Assembly: GCA_020722685.1 (NCBI GenBank)
Contig: DYKH01000039.1
Location: 1-41,567, forward strand
Source of the DNA: Caldithrix sp.
GTDB taxonomy: Bacteria > KSB1 > UBA2214 > DYKH01
Direction: 5' to 3'
Length of the DNA stretch: 41,567 nt
The position numbers and the translations under genes are program-made. The notes beneath the pieces are model-generated. The model was not told the DNA's origin. It saw only the letters and a program-made list of their open reading frames with translations, and did no database searches. Below, piece by piece: positions 34,764 through 41,567 of this stretch. How positions within the stretch are numbered: the stretch's first letter is position 1; every line of letters begins with the position of its first letter.

Positions 34764-35744
34764 ATGGCTACAAACAAAAAAGAATTCGTGATCGGCATCG
34801 ATTTGGGGGGAACAAAAATCTATTGCGCAGTGGTGGATCGTCAAGGAACAATCCACGGCGCAGCGCGGAAAAAAACCAAGGCCGAACAGGGCTTCGAGTC
34901 CACCGTGAACAGGATCGTCCAATGCGCTCACGAAGCAGTTGACGAAGCGGGTGTTAGCATGGACGCGATTCTGGCCGTTGGGGTCGGCTCTCCGGGCCCA
35001 CTTGATCTAAAAGCCGGCAAGATCATCGAGACTCCCAACTTGAAATGGAAGGATGCCCCGATTCGTGACCTTTTGCAGCAAGGGCTTGACCGGCCTGTCA
35101 AGGTCGATAATGATGGAAATGTCGGCATCCTCGGCGAGTATACTTATGGCGCCGGACACGGGGCTAAGCACATGGTCGGCCTTTTTATTGGCACCGGCAT
35201 TGGCGGAGGCGTGATAGTGGACGGCAAGCTGTTGCATGGTTACAATGAGAATGCCGCCGAGTTAGGCCACATGATTCTTGATCCCAATGGTCCTAAATGC
35301 GGTTGCGGCAACCGAGGTTGTCTGGAGGCCTTTGCCAGCCGCTTGGCGATCGAAAGAGAGATTCGTGCGGCAGTAGCAAAAGGGGTCAAGACCAAGATGT
35401 TGGACAATCTGAAAGATAAAAACGCCCGCATTCGCAGCCGCCGTTTGGCCGAAGCTTTTGCCGATAACGATCCGGCCGCGACTCCTGCTATTCGATTATC
35501 TGCAGAGTATGTCGGCTATGGCGTCGCTTCGTTACTGAATATTTTTAATCCCGAAGTGGTCGTGCTGGGCGGCGGTGTAGTCGAGGCGATCGGAGAGCCT
35601 TATGTGGAAATCGTGCGGAAAACCGCAGAAAAGAATGTTTTTAAAGTGGCCTTGCGCAATGTTCGCATCGTCTCTGCGGAATTGAAGGATGATTCGGCGG
35701 TGTTGGGAGCAGCAGTATTGGGCTGGGAAGCCGCGGAAAACTGA
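34764..35744 (+). CDS. ROK-family sugar kinase (glucokinase-like)
   Basis: A 326-residue cytoplasmic ATP-dependent sugar kinase of the ROK family, probably phosphorylating glucose or a related hexose. FVIGIDLGGTKIY (D13-x-G15-x-T17) is the phosphate-1 motif. VDNDGNVGILGEY carries the likely catalytic base D117, and GTGIGGGVIVDGKLLHG follows. The structural zinc site is complete: H169 in AELGHM and cysteines 179, 181 and 186 in CGCGNRGCLE. The ATG at 34764 is preferred as it places the first strand directly; an in-frame ATG at 34707 would add 19 residues. There is no helix-turn-helix domain, so it is an enzyme rather than a ROK repressor. It could salvage sugars released by the secreted enzymes upstream. 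Confidence 0.93.
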   Translation: MATNKKEFVIGIDLGGTKIYCAVVDRQGTIHGAARKKTKAEQGFESTVNRIVQCAHEAVDEAGVSMDAILAVGVGSPGPLDLKAGKIIETPNLKWKDAPIRDLLQQGLDRPVKVDNDGNVGILGEYTYGAGHGAKHMVGLFIGTGIGGGVIVDGKLLHGYNENAAELGHMILDPNGPKCGCGNRGCLEAFASRLAIEREIRAAVAKGVKTKMLDNLKDKNARIRSRRLAEAFADNDPAATPAIRLSAEYVGYGVASLLNIFNPEVVVLGGGVVEAIGEPYVEIVRKTAEKNVFKVALRNVRIVSAELKDDSAVLGAAVLGWEAAEN

Positions 35745-35747
35745 GGG

Positions 35748-36152
35748 GATCTCGAGAAATGCGAATCAGAAACTCTCTCTGTTCTTTGTGCCAGATGGTT
35801 ACTGGATTTCGTCACGCATCGGCCTGACCTGCCACTGGCTCCAGGAAGTCATATTTTCGCCGGGCTTGGCCTGTGGAATTTTTATGCTGCCAACGTTTTG
35901 GTCGAGCTACCACTCTTTCTTGCCGGCACAATCTGCTACCTGCGCACAACCAAAGCCATTGACCCAATCGGGCGATATGCCCTCTGGTCGCTCCTCCCTT
36001 TTCTTGTGATTATTTGGCTGGCGAACAGGTTCTCGCCGCCGCCCCCTAACGAGTAGGCCATCGCCTACGCCTCGCTGCTGCTCTGGCTGCTCATCCCCTG
36101 GGCGTTCTGGATCGATAGACATCGGCGACCTGCGGCCAATCCGGTGAGATAA
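35748..36152 (+). pseudogene. Decayed integral-membrane protein gene, C-terminal half only
   Basis: After the ROK stop the same frame encodes LDFVTHRPDLPLAPGSHIF (from 35802), then GLGLWNFYAANVLVELPLF, RTTKAIDPIGRYALWSLL, LANRFSPPPPNE, an in-frame TAG at 36054-36056, and AIAYASLLLWLLIPWAFWI plus DRHRRP to a TAA at 36150-36152. Three clear membrane helices and a natural C-terminus are visible, and the flow resumes in the same frame after the TAG, so this is a genuine coding relic. I recognise the motif style (THRPDLPL, GLGLWN, FxPPPP, WIDRHR) from a family of uncharacterised bacterial membrane proteins of about 200 residues. The N-terminal half and start codon are missing. Confidence 0.72.
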
Positions 36153-36236
36153 AGGCAGGGATGGGCAGATAATTCCCGCAATCGATCCGCAAGTCTTGCC
36201 TTTCGCATCTATGCTTTTCTGTAGGAGGAAAAAGCC

Positions 36237-37154
36237 ATGAAAGCTGACGGCAAATTCTATTTCAGATGGAGCGTCCTGCTCTTTTCGGCGATCCTGATTT
36301 TTGTGTTCTTTGCCTTTTATGCCAAGAAATTCGCCCAAGCGTCTTTAGAGCTTGACATCAAAGGCAACAAGCTCTCGGTTAAGACCTCGCAGTTACAGGC
36401 CGAGCCGGAGCGAATCACCAAGCTCGACCCACAGCAGTATTTTATCGATTCTATGCGCGGATTCTCCTTTGAAAAACCGAACAGACAGCGCTGGTCGCAA
36501 CCCAAATTGTTGCTGGGATTGGATGCCATGCTTCAAGCCAAGAACCTCCTGCTTACCAGCGAAATGCGGGAAGCCATGGCTGCGGGATTGGCCGTTCACC
36601 CCATGGGCGAGATGCTGAACGACGTCGAGGTGTTGCGCCTCGTCTCCGGCGACTCGCTGCTCATCGAGGTCACCGATCAGACTTCCAACGAGCTGATCGA
36701 CGCCATCATCGACAGAATGCAAAAATCGGCAGCCGCGCCTCTCAGCGAATCTGACCTCGCCGCCTTTCGCCGCCAAAACATCGGTTTCGAGCGCATAACA
36801 TTCAGCAACGAATTCATGGTCTCTGTTTATGACAAGACCAAGCCGCAAGGGGCTCCCATAAAGCCGTCGCTGCCGAATTTCTTTATGATGTTGACCTCGG
36901 CCATGGGATTGGCCGTAGATCGCCTGGTCGCTGATGAGCAGACGATCCTCGCCGGAATATCCCTGACGCTGCACCAGGTTAAAATAAACGGCCAACTGAA
37001 AGACCTGCGCATCGACCGGTGGATGCTGGTGACCGAGAGTCAGGATCATTTCTATCTGGTGGAAATCGCCTACTCGCCCCAGACGACCGGCTCCATCCAA
37101 ATCTGGGAAGAGTTGCGCGCCTTGATGGATTCTTTTCGCGTTTTTAACACGTGA
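36237..37154 (+). CDS. Membrane-anchored protein of unknown function
   Basis: A 305-residue protein with a single N-terminal membrane helix (residues ~11-30, RWSVLLFSAILIFVFFAFYA) and a soluble, probably periplasmic remainder. The ATG has a near-perfect ribosome-binding site, AGGAGG at 36223-36228 with 8-base spacing. The soluble part contains amphipathic helices (MLQAKNLLLTSEMREAMAAGLAV) and a beta-rich C-terminal third ending QDHFYLVEIAYSPQTTG and WEELRALMDSFRVF, a pattern seen in lipoprotein-like or stress-sensing proteins. I do not recognise the family. It is flanked by a pseudogene and a methyltransferase with spacers of about 85 and 150 bases, so it is probably transcribed alone. Confidence 0.7.
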   Translation: MKADGKFYFRWSVLLFSAILIFVFFAFYAKKFAQASLELDIKGNKLSVKTSQLQAEPERITKLDPQQYFIDSMRGFSFEKPNRQRWSQPKLLLGLDAMLQAKNLLLTSEMREAMAAGLAVHPMGEMLNDVEVLRLVSGDSLLIEVTDQTSNELIDAIIDRMQKSAAAPLSESDLAAFRRQNIGFERITFSNEFMVSVYDKTKPQGAPIKPSLPNFFMMLTSAMGLAVDRLVADEQTILAGISLTLHQVKINGQLKDLRIDRWMLVTESQDHFYLVEIAYSPQTTGSIQIWEELRALMDSFRVFNT

Positions 37155-37304
37155 AGACAAAAGCTCGTGATCTTCCCGGAAGCGCAAAGCTGCCGGATTG
37201 AGCGCAAACAGATCACCCAAGCCGTCTCTGGGCCAATCGTATCTTTGCGGTAAACGGCAGTTTCGCAATCTGATGGTAATTCGACCAGATCAGGCGCAAA
37301 TACT

Positions 37305-38315
37305 ATGAATCAACGCAATTCGTTCGCTGATGAGCTGCAGACGCCTGAAAGCATTCGGGAAATGATTTTCAGCTTTCAGAGTAGCCGAGTTCTCCTGACT
37401 GCTTACGAGCTGGGAGTATTCTCCGTTTTGGCGGATGACCGCAAATCATCTCAAAAAGTCGCCGAACAACTCCGAGCCGACGCACGGGCAACTGATCGTT
37501 TGCTGAATGCTCTGGTAGCGTTGGGCCTTTTGAGAAAAACCGAAAGCCAATTCTCCAACACGGCACTGACCTCACGCTTTCTGGTAAAAGGTAAGCCGGA
37601 ATACCTGGCTGGATTGATGCACGCGGTCAACCTCTGGGATATGTGGAGCACTCTCACGGAAGCGGTGCACCGGGGCACGTCGGTCCCCCCTCACCATAAG
37701 AGCGAAGGTGCGGAAAACTGGCTGGTTCCTTTCATAGCAGCCATGCATGAACGGGCGATCAAGCAAGCCCCGGCGACAGTGACTTTGCTCGATCTTTCCG
37801 GAGTCAAAAACGTCTTGGACGTCGGCGGCGGTTCAGGAGCGTTCTCCATGTCGTTCGTTCAAGCAAAGGACGGCATCCGGGCAACAGTCTTTGACCTACC
37901 GGATGTAATTCCCTTGACCCGGAATTACATCCAACAGGCCGGCCTTGCACACAAAATAGACACCACTGCCGGGGACTATTTGATTGACGATCTGGGCAGC
38001 GGATACGATCTGGTGTTTCTTTCTGCGATTGTGCACAGCAATTCGCCGGAGGAAAACCAAATGCTGCTGCGCAAATGTGCCCAGGCCTCGAACTCCGGCG
38101 GACAAGTGGTGGTGCAAGACTTTATCATGGATGAAAGCCGGACCATCCCGGCCCATGGCGCCTTGTTCGCACTCAACATGTTGGTTGCTACTGAGGCCGG
38201 CGATACCTTTACGGAAACGGAGGTGCAAAGCTGGCTGGAGGAAGCTGGCTTTACAGATATTTTTAGAAACGACACCCCTTTTGGCGTAAGCCAGATGATT
38301 GGGCGAAAAAAATAG
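37305..38315 (+). CDS. SAM-dependent O-methyltransferase (acetylserotonin-OMT/hydroxyneurosporene-type)
   Basis: A 336-residue two-domain methyltransferase of the plant-OMT/acetylserotonin-OMT-like group. Residues ~15-95 form the winged-helix dimerisation domain (FQSSRVLLTAYELGVFSVLA, RATDRLLNALVALGLLRK). The Rossmann domain has the SAM-binding motif NVLDVGGGSGAFSMSF with D172, then ATVFDLPDVIPL, and the region around LSAIVHSNSPEENQMLLRK where the usual HDW motif reads HSN. The C-terminus FTDIFRNDTPFGVSQMIG matches the family. Members methylate small aromatic or polyketide hydroxyls. No biosynthetic partners are next to it, so the substrate is open. Confidence 0.9.
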   Translation: MNQRNSFADELQTPESIREMIFSFQSSRVLLTAYELGVFSVLADDRKSSQKVAEQLRADARATDRLLNALVALGLLRKTESQFSNTALTSRFLVKGKPEYLAGLMHAVNLWDMWSTLTEAVHRGTSVPPHHKSEGAENWLVPFIAAMHERAIKQAPATVTLLDLSGVKNVLDVGGGSGAFSMSFVQAKDGIRATVFDLPDVIPLTRNYIQQAGLAHKIDTTAGDYLIDDLGSGYDLVFLSAIVHSNSPEENQMLLRKCAQASNSGGQVVVQDFIMDESRTIPAHGALFALNMLVATEAGDTFTETEVQSWLEEAGFTDIFRNDTPFGVSQMIGRKK

Positions 38316-38503
38316 TCTATCTGGAATCTCTCATTCCGGCCCTCTGCGGCGAAGCAGCAGCTTGAGGCCGGGCTTCTGGAGACGCCGCCTGAAACATGAA
38401 TTCCGAATTTTGCCAAACTACTGGAGGATCAAGAGCGGGCAAGTAGCGGGGCAGAGCCATTCGTAGTTTCGACGATTCATTAACTCACTATGAAAGGAAA
38501 GCT

Positions 38504-39373
38504 ATGAAAACGAAATTATCCCTTCCCGTCGCGCTGCTGAGTATGATAAGCTTGCTGAGCAGTTCCGTTTTTTCGCAAGACGTCACCATCGTCGCGCCGA
38601 CCTCGGAAGCGGCCGAGGGGTTGGACTTGCAGGCCGTGGCGGAATTGTTCAAGGACGCGAAGGATTTGGAAGAGTTCGAGAAGACTCTTAACGATCCCGA
38701 AACCGGCGTCAACAATCTCGATCTCGACGACAACGGTGAGGTCGATTTCATCCGCGTGATGGAAGAAGCCTCGGAGGATGCGCACGTCATCGTCTTGCAA
38801 GTCCCTCTTGGCGACAACGAGTTTCAGGATGTTGCCACCATTGAAGTAGAGAAAAACGGCGAGGACAACTATAACATGCAAGTGCACGGCAACGAAGAGA
38901 TCTACGGCCCGGATTACTACATCGCGCCGGTGCAGGTGCATGTGCACCTCTGGCCGATCATTCCCTGGATTTTCCGCCCGGTTTATCATCCGTATCGCTC
39001 GATGTTTTATTTCGGATTCTACCCGCGCTGGTGGCATCCCTGGCATCCGGTGGCGGTACACGTTTATCGCACGCGCACCGTTAGATTTACGACTCGCGCA
39101 ACCTTTCATGTCACTCACACCACTCGCGTCACCCGCGTCACGAAAGTCAACTATCACGCTTCTTCTTCCACGCTGGTAAAAAAATCAACGCACGCCACGC
39201 GCATCGGCGGCGATAGGACCACCACGGTCAAAGCCGGTAAAGTCCAAGTGCAGAATCCGAAAACCGGCAAGGAAACCACGGTCAAAGGCGTGAAGAAAAC
39301 GACCAAGACGGAGCATGGCACCAAGACGACGGTGAAAGCAAAAAAGACGACACGCGACAAACCCAGGAAGTAG
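38504..39373 (+). CDS. Secreted protein of unknown function with EF-hand-like loop and Lys/Thr-rich tail
   Basis: A 289-residue exported protein. A signal peptide (residues 1-25, ending SSSVFSQ) is followed by a conserved acidic domain (about 30-130) with LDLQAVAELFKDAKDLEEFEK and the calcium-loop-like NLDLDDNGEVDF (D73, D75, N77, D81), then VIVLQVPLGDNEFQDVATIEVEK and GNEEIYGPDYYI. A central segment rich in aromatic residues, Pro and His (about 140-185) follows. The last ~100 residues are Thr-, Lys- and Arg-rich and basic (KTTVKAKKTTRDKPRK). Related proteins, as I recall, occur in Bacteroidetes and neighbouring phyla, without known function. AAAGGA precedes the ATG. It converges with the - strand gene over a shared terminator. 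Confidence 0.8.
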   Translation: MKTKLSLPVALLSMISLLSSSVFSQDVTIVAPTSEAAEGLDLQAVAELFKDAKDLEEFEKTLNDPETGVNNLDLDDNGEVDFIRVMEEASEDAHVIVLQVPLGDNEFQDVATIEVEKNGEDNYNMQVHGNEEIYGPDYYIAPVQVHVHLWPIIPWIFRPVYHPYRSMFYFGFYPRWWHPWHPVAVHVYRTRTVRFTTRATFHVTHTTRVTRVTKVNYHASSSTLVKKSTHATRIGGDRTTTVKAGKVQVQNPKTGKETTVKGVKKTTKTEHGTKTTVKAKKTTRDKPRK

Positions 39374-39542
39374 AGACAAAAGGCCATGCTCAACTGCGAA
39401 CAGGCCGGGCTTGCAAATGGACAAGGGTAGTTCAGGTCCGGCCATGTTCTCGTTACGATGCTCTGGGTTGGGGATCTGCCCAAGCAAACGCCCAACGTCC
39501 ACAAGGTTCACTTCGGCGCCCGCTTTCGTTTCAATCAAAGCA

Positions 39543-39581
39543 AAAAGCCCGCAGAAGAATACATTGCTCCTGCGGGCTTTT
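39543..39581. terminator. Bidirectional rho-independent terminator between convergent genes
   Basis: A 12-bp perfect stem AAAAGCCCGCAG (39543-39554) / CTGCGGGCTTTT (39570-39581) with a 15-nt loop. A-run on the left and T-run on the right allow it to work in both directions, for the gene ending at 39373 and the - strand gene ending at 39614. Confidence 0.88.
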
Positions 39582-39613
39582 CTCTCATAACCTGCTTTTC
39601 GATTATGGTCGTC

Positions 39614-39925
39614 TCATAGCTTTTTCCAATGGCCGTCGATCCATTCCCAGCCATCAGGGGTGTGCACCCAGCGTCCGTCCACCCAGACAAATCCGGGGCG
39701 AGCCTTTACCCAATATCCATCCACCCAAACGTGCCGGTTGTGTCGCCACTCCCAGCGACCGGCCACCCAAACGCCATGCTTGTAGGGACACTTTTTCACA
39801 ACAACAACCTTGGGAGCCGGTGGTGCGATTTTGACGAATACGCGCGTACCGGCGGATGAAATATCGGCAAAGCCAAGCATTATGATGAATGCCAATGCTG
39901 CGATGAAACCTCTCAATGCTTTCAT
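39614..39925 (-). CDS. Small secreted Trp-rich (YXWXW/WxxGxW-type) repeat protein
   Basis: A 103-residue exported protein on the - strand. The start at 39925 (MKALRGFIAALAFIIML) is preferred over an upstream in-frame ATG because AAGGAG lies 7 bases before it and it begins a normal signal peptide (residues ~1-25, cut after SSAG). The mature part has a Pro-Lys-Val stretch (APPAPKVVVVKKCPYK) and then four tandem short beta motifs, VWVAGRWEW, VWVDGYWVK, VWVDGRWVH and EWIDGHWKK. Such YXWXW-type repeats occur in many small periplasmic or outer-membrane-associated proteins of unknown role. It probably forms a compact beta structure in the periplasm. Confidence 0.85.
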   Translation of the reverse strand: MKALRGFIAALAFIIMLGFADISSAGTRVFVKIAPPAPKVVVVKKCPYKHGVWVAGRWEWRHNRHVWVDGYWVKARPGFVWVDGRWVHTPDGWEWIDGHWKKL

Positions 39926-40325
39926 GACTATTCTCCTTTTCGATAATTGCGATTGTTCAATCAATCTTCACCTCCGCCTTAGGCAACCGCTGTGCCAGAA
40001 TCGTCGCCCTCGCTTTGCCCGGGCGCTAACCATTAGCAGGATAGAAGTTAGTACGATTTCCCGGCTACAATTCTTCTCCATCACATGATCCACTTATGTG
40101 CCAGCCAGTACGAGTTTTGTACCTATAAGTTCAACGATAATCAACCGAAGGGGATATGCTATAGCTGATTACGCCCAACGCTAAAATACTTCATCCCCCA
40201 TATTTTTAGGCAGCTTTGCGGGAAATTGCATCTTGCATCACTACATTTTTCTTGTTAGATTGCCGCAAAAGGCGCCTCCTTGCAGTACGAAGCTTATAAA
40301 GTGAATCGAACAATAAGGCATTAAG
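39926..40325. other. Divergent intergenic region
   Basis: About 400 bases between the - strand repeat-protein gene and the + strand histidine kinase. It must hold the promoters of both, but I see no hexamer pair close to consensus. Ribosome-binding sites are AAGGAG for the left gene and AAGG at 40315-40318 for the right. A 7-bp pair TTTGCGG/CCGCAAA near 40215-40270 is too far apart to mean much. No RNA gene or ORF is supported. Confidence 0.4.
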
Positions 40326-41492
40326 ATGGGAAAGAAAGAGACAAAAACCAGGGAATACGCCAAAAAGCTAAAAGACATCTCCAAGAATCTGGAACAAGTT
40401 GTTTGGGAAATGATCCGGGATTTACGCGAATCCGAGCAGCGCTACCGTTCCCTGGTCGAGTTCGCAGCCGATGCCATCATCACCATGGATGCCAACCGGA
40501 CCATCACATCGTGGAACCAGGCAGCCCAGCAAATCTTCGGGTTCACGGAAGAGGAAGCCCTTGGACAAAAAATCGACAATTTGGTGACGCAAGAAGAAGT
40601 GGAGCAAGAAGCCGCCCAGCTTTCCGAGCGAGTGCTAAGGGGCGAATCCATTCACAGCTTTGAGGCGGTGCGCTATTCCAAAAGCGGCGAGCGGAAAAAC
40701 GTCCTTCTCTCGGCCACACCTATTTTCGATGCCGAAGGAAAGGTCGTCGAGGTTTCCTTGATGTACAAGGACATCACCGAGCTCAAGCAGGCGCACGAGC
40801 AGCTCTTGCAGACGGAAAAGCAGGCCACGCTCGGAATCATTGCTGGGAGCATCGGGCACGAATTGAACAATCTCGTCGGCGGCTTGTTGGTGCATGCCAA
40901 GCTATTGCAGCAGAATTACGACAAGCCCGAAAGAGTGAAAGAGACCGTGGATATTTTTCTCACTCATTTGGAAAAGGTTGCTTTGCATGGGAAGAATTTG
41001 CTGTCACTCAGTCGCCCCACCAAGCCGCGCTTCGAGCCGCTCGATCTGAACTCTGTTTTATTGGACGTCACAGAGACCTTGGTACTCAGCGGGGTTCTGA
41101 AGCACCATCGGGTGGAGAAGCATCTTAGCCCCCTCAATGGCTATATCAATGGGGATCGGCATTTGTTAGAACAAGTCATTCGTAATTTAGAAATCAATTC
41201 TGCCCATGCCATGCAAAACGGCGGCACCCTCGCCATCAGCACTCGTTTGACGGAGGATGGTAAATATTTCGAGGTCGCCATCAGTGACACAGGCAGCGGC
41301 ATCCCCTTGGAAATTCAGGACAAAATCTTTCAACCCTTCTTTACCACCAAAGGAGAAGGCCAAGGCACCGGCTTGGGTCTTCCCATCGTAAAGGATATTA
41401 TTGAAAAGCACAAAGGCTATCTACAACTCTCCAGTCAGGTGGGAGTAGGCACGACCATTACTGTAGGAATCCCAATGGCCAAGAAATTCTAA
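40326..41492 (+). CDS. PAS-domain sensor histidine kinase
   Basis: A 388-residue histidine kinase with no membrane helices, so it is probably cytoplasmic. An N-terminal coiled segment (1-40) leads into a PAS domain (about 40-155: RYRSLVEFAADAIITMDA, WNQAAQQIFGFTEEEALGQ, a PAC end VSLMYKDITELKQA). The dimerisation domain has the phospho-acceptor H178 in GSIGHELNNLVGG. The ATPase domain shows the N-box NLEINSAHAM (N287, N291), G1 DTGSGI (D321), the F-box FQPFFTTK and G2 GQGTGLGLPIV, all intact. The organisation resembles NtrB-type kinases. No response regulator gene is in the window, so the partner must be beyond 41567 or elsewhere. AAGG lies 7 bases before the ATG. Confidence 0.93.
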   Translation: MGKKETKTREYAKKLKDISKNLEQVVWEMIRDLRESEQRYRSLVEFAADAIITMDANRTITSWNQAAQQIFGFTEEEALGQKIDNLVTQEEVEQEAAQLSERVLRGESIHSFEAVRYSKSGERKNVLLSATPIFDAEGKVVEVSLMYKDITELKQAHEQLLQTEKQATLGIIAGSIGHELNNLVGGLLVHAKLLQQNYDKPERVKETVDIFLTHLEKVALHGKNLLSLSRPTKPRFEPLDLNSVLLDVTETLVLSGVLKHHRVEKHLSPLNGYINGDRHLLEQVIRNLEINSAHAMQNGGTLAISTRLTEDGKYFEVAISDTGSGIPLEIQDKIFQPFFTTKGEGQGTGLGLPIVKDIIEKHKGYLQLSSQVGVGTTITVGIPMAKKF

Positions 41493-41506
41493 TTGCTCGT
41501 CCTCCT

Positions 41507-41567
41507 GACTCTCGTTGACTCTCGTTCCAACGCGACTCTCGTTCCAACGCGACTCTCGTTCCAACGC
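41507..41567 (+). repeat. 17-bp tandem direct repeat running off the window end
   Basis: Three exact copies of GACTCTCGTTCCAACGC at 41517-41533, 41534-41550 and 41551-41567, preceded by a truncated 10-base copy at 41507-41516. The array begins 15 bases after the histidine kinase stop and continues beyond the window, so its full length and nature are unknown. Confidence 0.9.

Noticed and set aside
38330..38380. CCGGCC/GGCCGG hairpin after the methyltransferase gene
   Set aside because: A 6-bp stem with a long loop and no T-run; too weak to call a terminator.
41507..41567. Possible CRISPR array
   Set aside because: Units of 17 bp are directly abutting with no spacers, so it is a plain tandem repeat.

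Overview
The window looks like chromosomal DNA of a Gram-negative, free-living bacterium with roughly half G+C. Two O-antigen/exopolysaccharide-type flippases, an O-antigen ligase/polymerase-type protein and many polyprenyl-phosphate-dependent (GT-C) glycosyltransferases point to a diderm envelope. The secreted proteins at 38504-39373 and 25964-30371 resemble proteins I associate with the FCB group and allied candidate phyla (Bacteroidetes, Calditrichota/KSB1-like). That placement is a low-confidence inference. I saw no rRNA, tRNA, CRISPR array or intact insertion sequence.

Region 1 (1-25476) is a surface-polysaccharide biosynthesis locus, almost entirely on the + strand and tightly packed, with several 4-base ATGA overlaps. 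It starts inside a DegT/DnrJ-type sugar aminotransferase gene. After a terminator and a small DUF486 membrane protein it continues with GT-C transferases (1550, 6114, 7822, 20049, 21896, and the DUF2142 protein at 24082), two flippases (3511, 12453), an O-antigen ligase/polymerase (9097), a NodU-type carbamoyltransferase (10556), four GT4-type transferases (5007, 13881, 15240, 16821), two GT2 transferases (18121, 18920) and a DUF2304 protein (19642). A likely division of labour: cytoplasmic GT4 enzymes build a lipid-linked glycan, GT2 enzymes charge polyprenyl phosphate, flippases export the intermediates, GT-C enzymes decorate on the periplasmic side, and the ligase polymerises or attaches the product. 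A decayed GT-C tail lies at 23823-24095. Repeat-rich spacers lie at 16470-16820 and 17902-18116.

Region 2 (25477-31874) encodes secreted carbohydrate-active-looking proteins. Two tandem paralogues of about 690 residues each have a signal peptide, a putative glycoside-hydrolase barrel and a golvesin-like C-terminal domain. They are followed by a secreted alpha/alpha-toroid protein. They may trim or degrade the polysaccharide made next door, which is an inference.

Region 3 (32027-41492) is more miscellaneous: an NCS1-type permease with a small two-helix membrane protein, a DHH-family phosphoesterase, a ROK sugar kinase, a decayed membrane-protein gene, a membrane-anchored protein of unknown function, a SAM-dependent O-methyltransferase, a secreted protein with an EF-hand-like loop, a small secreted Trp-rich repeat protein on the - strand (convergent, sharing a bidirectional terminator) and a PAS-domain histidine kinase. 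The window ends inside a 17-bp tandem repeat.
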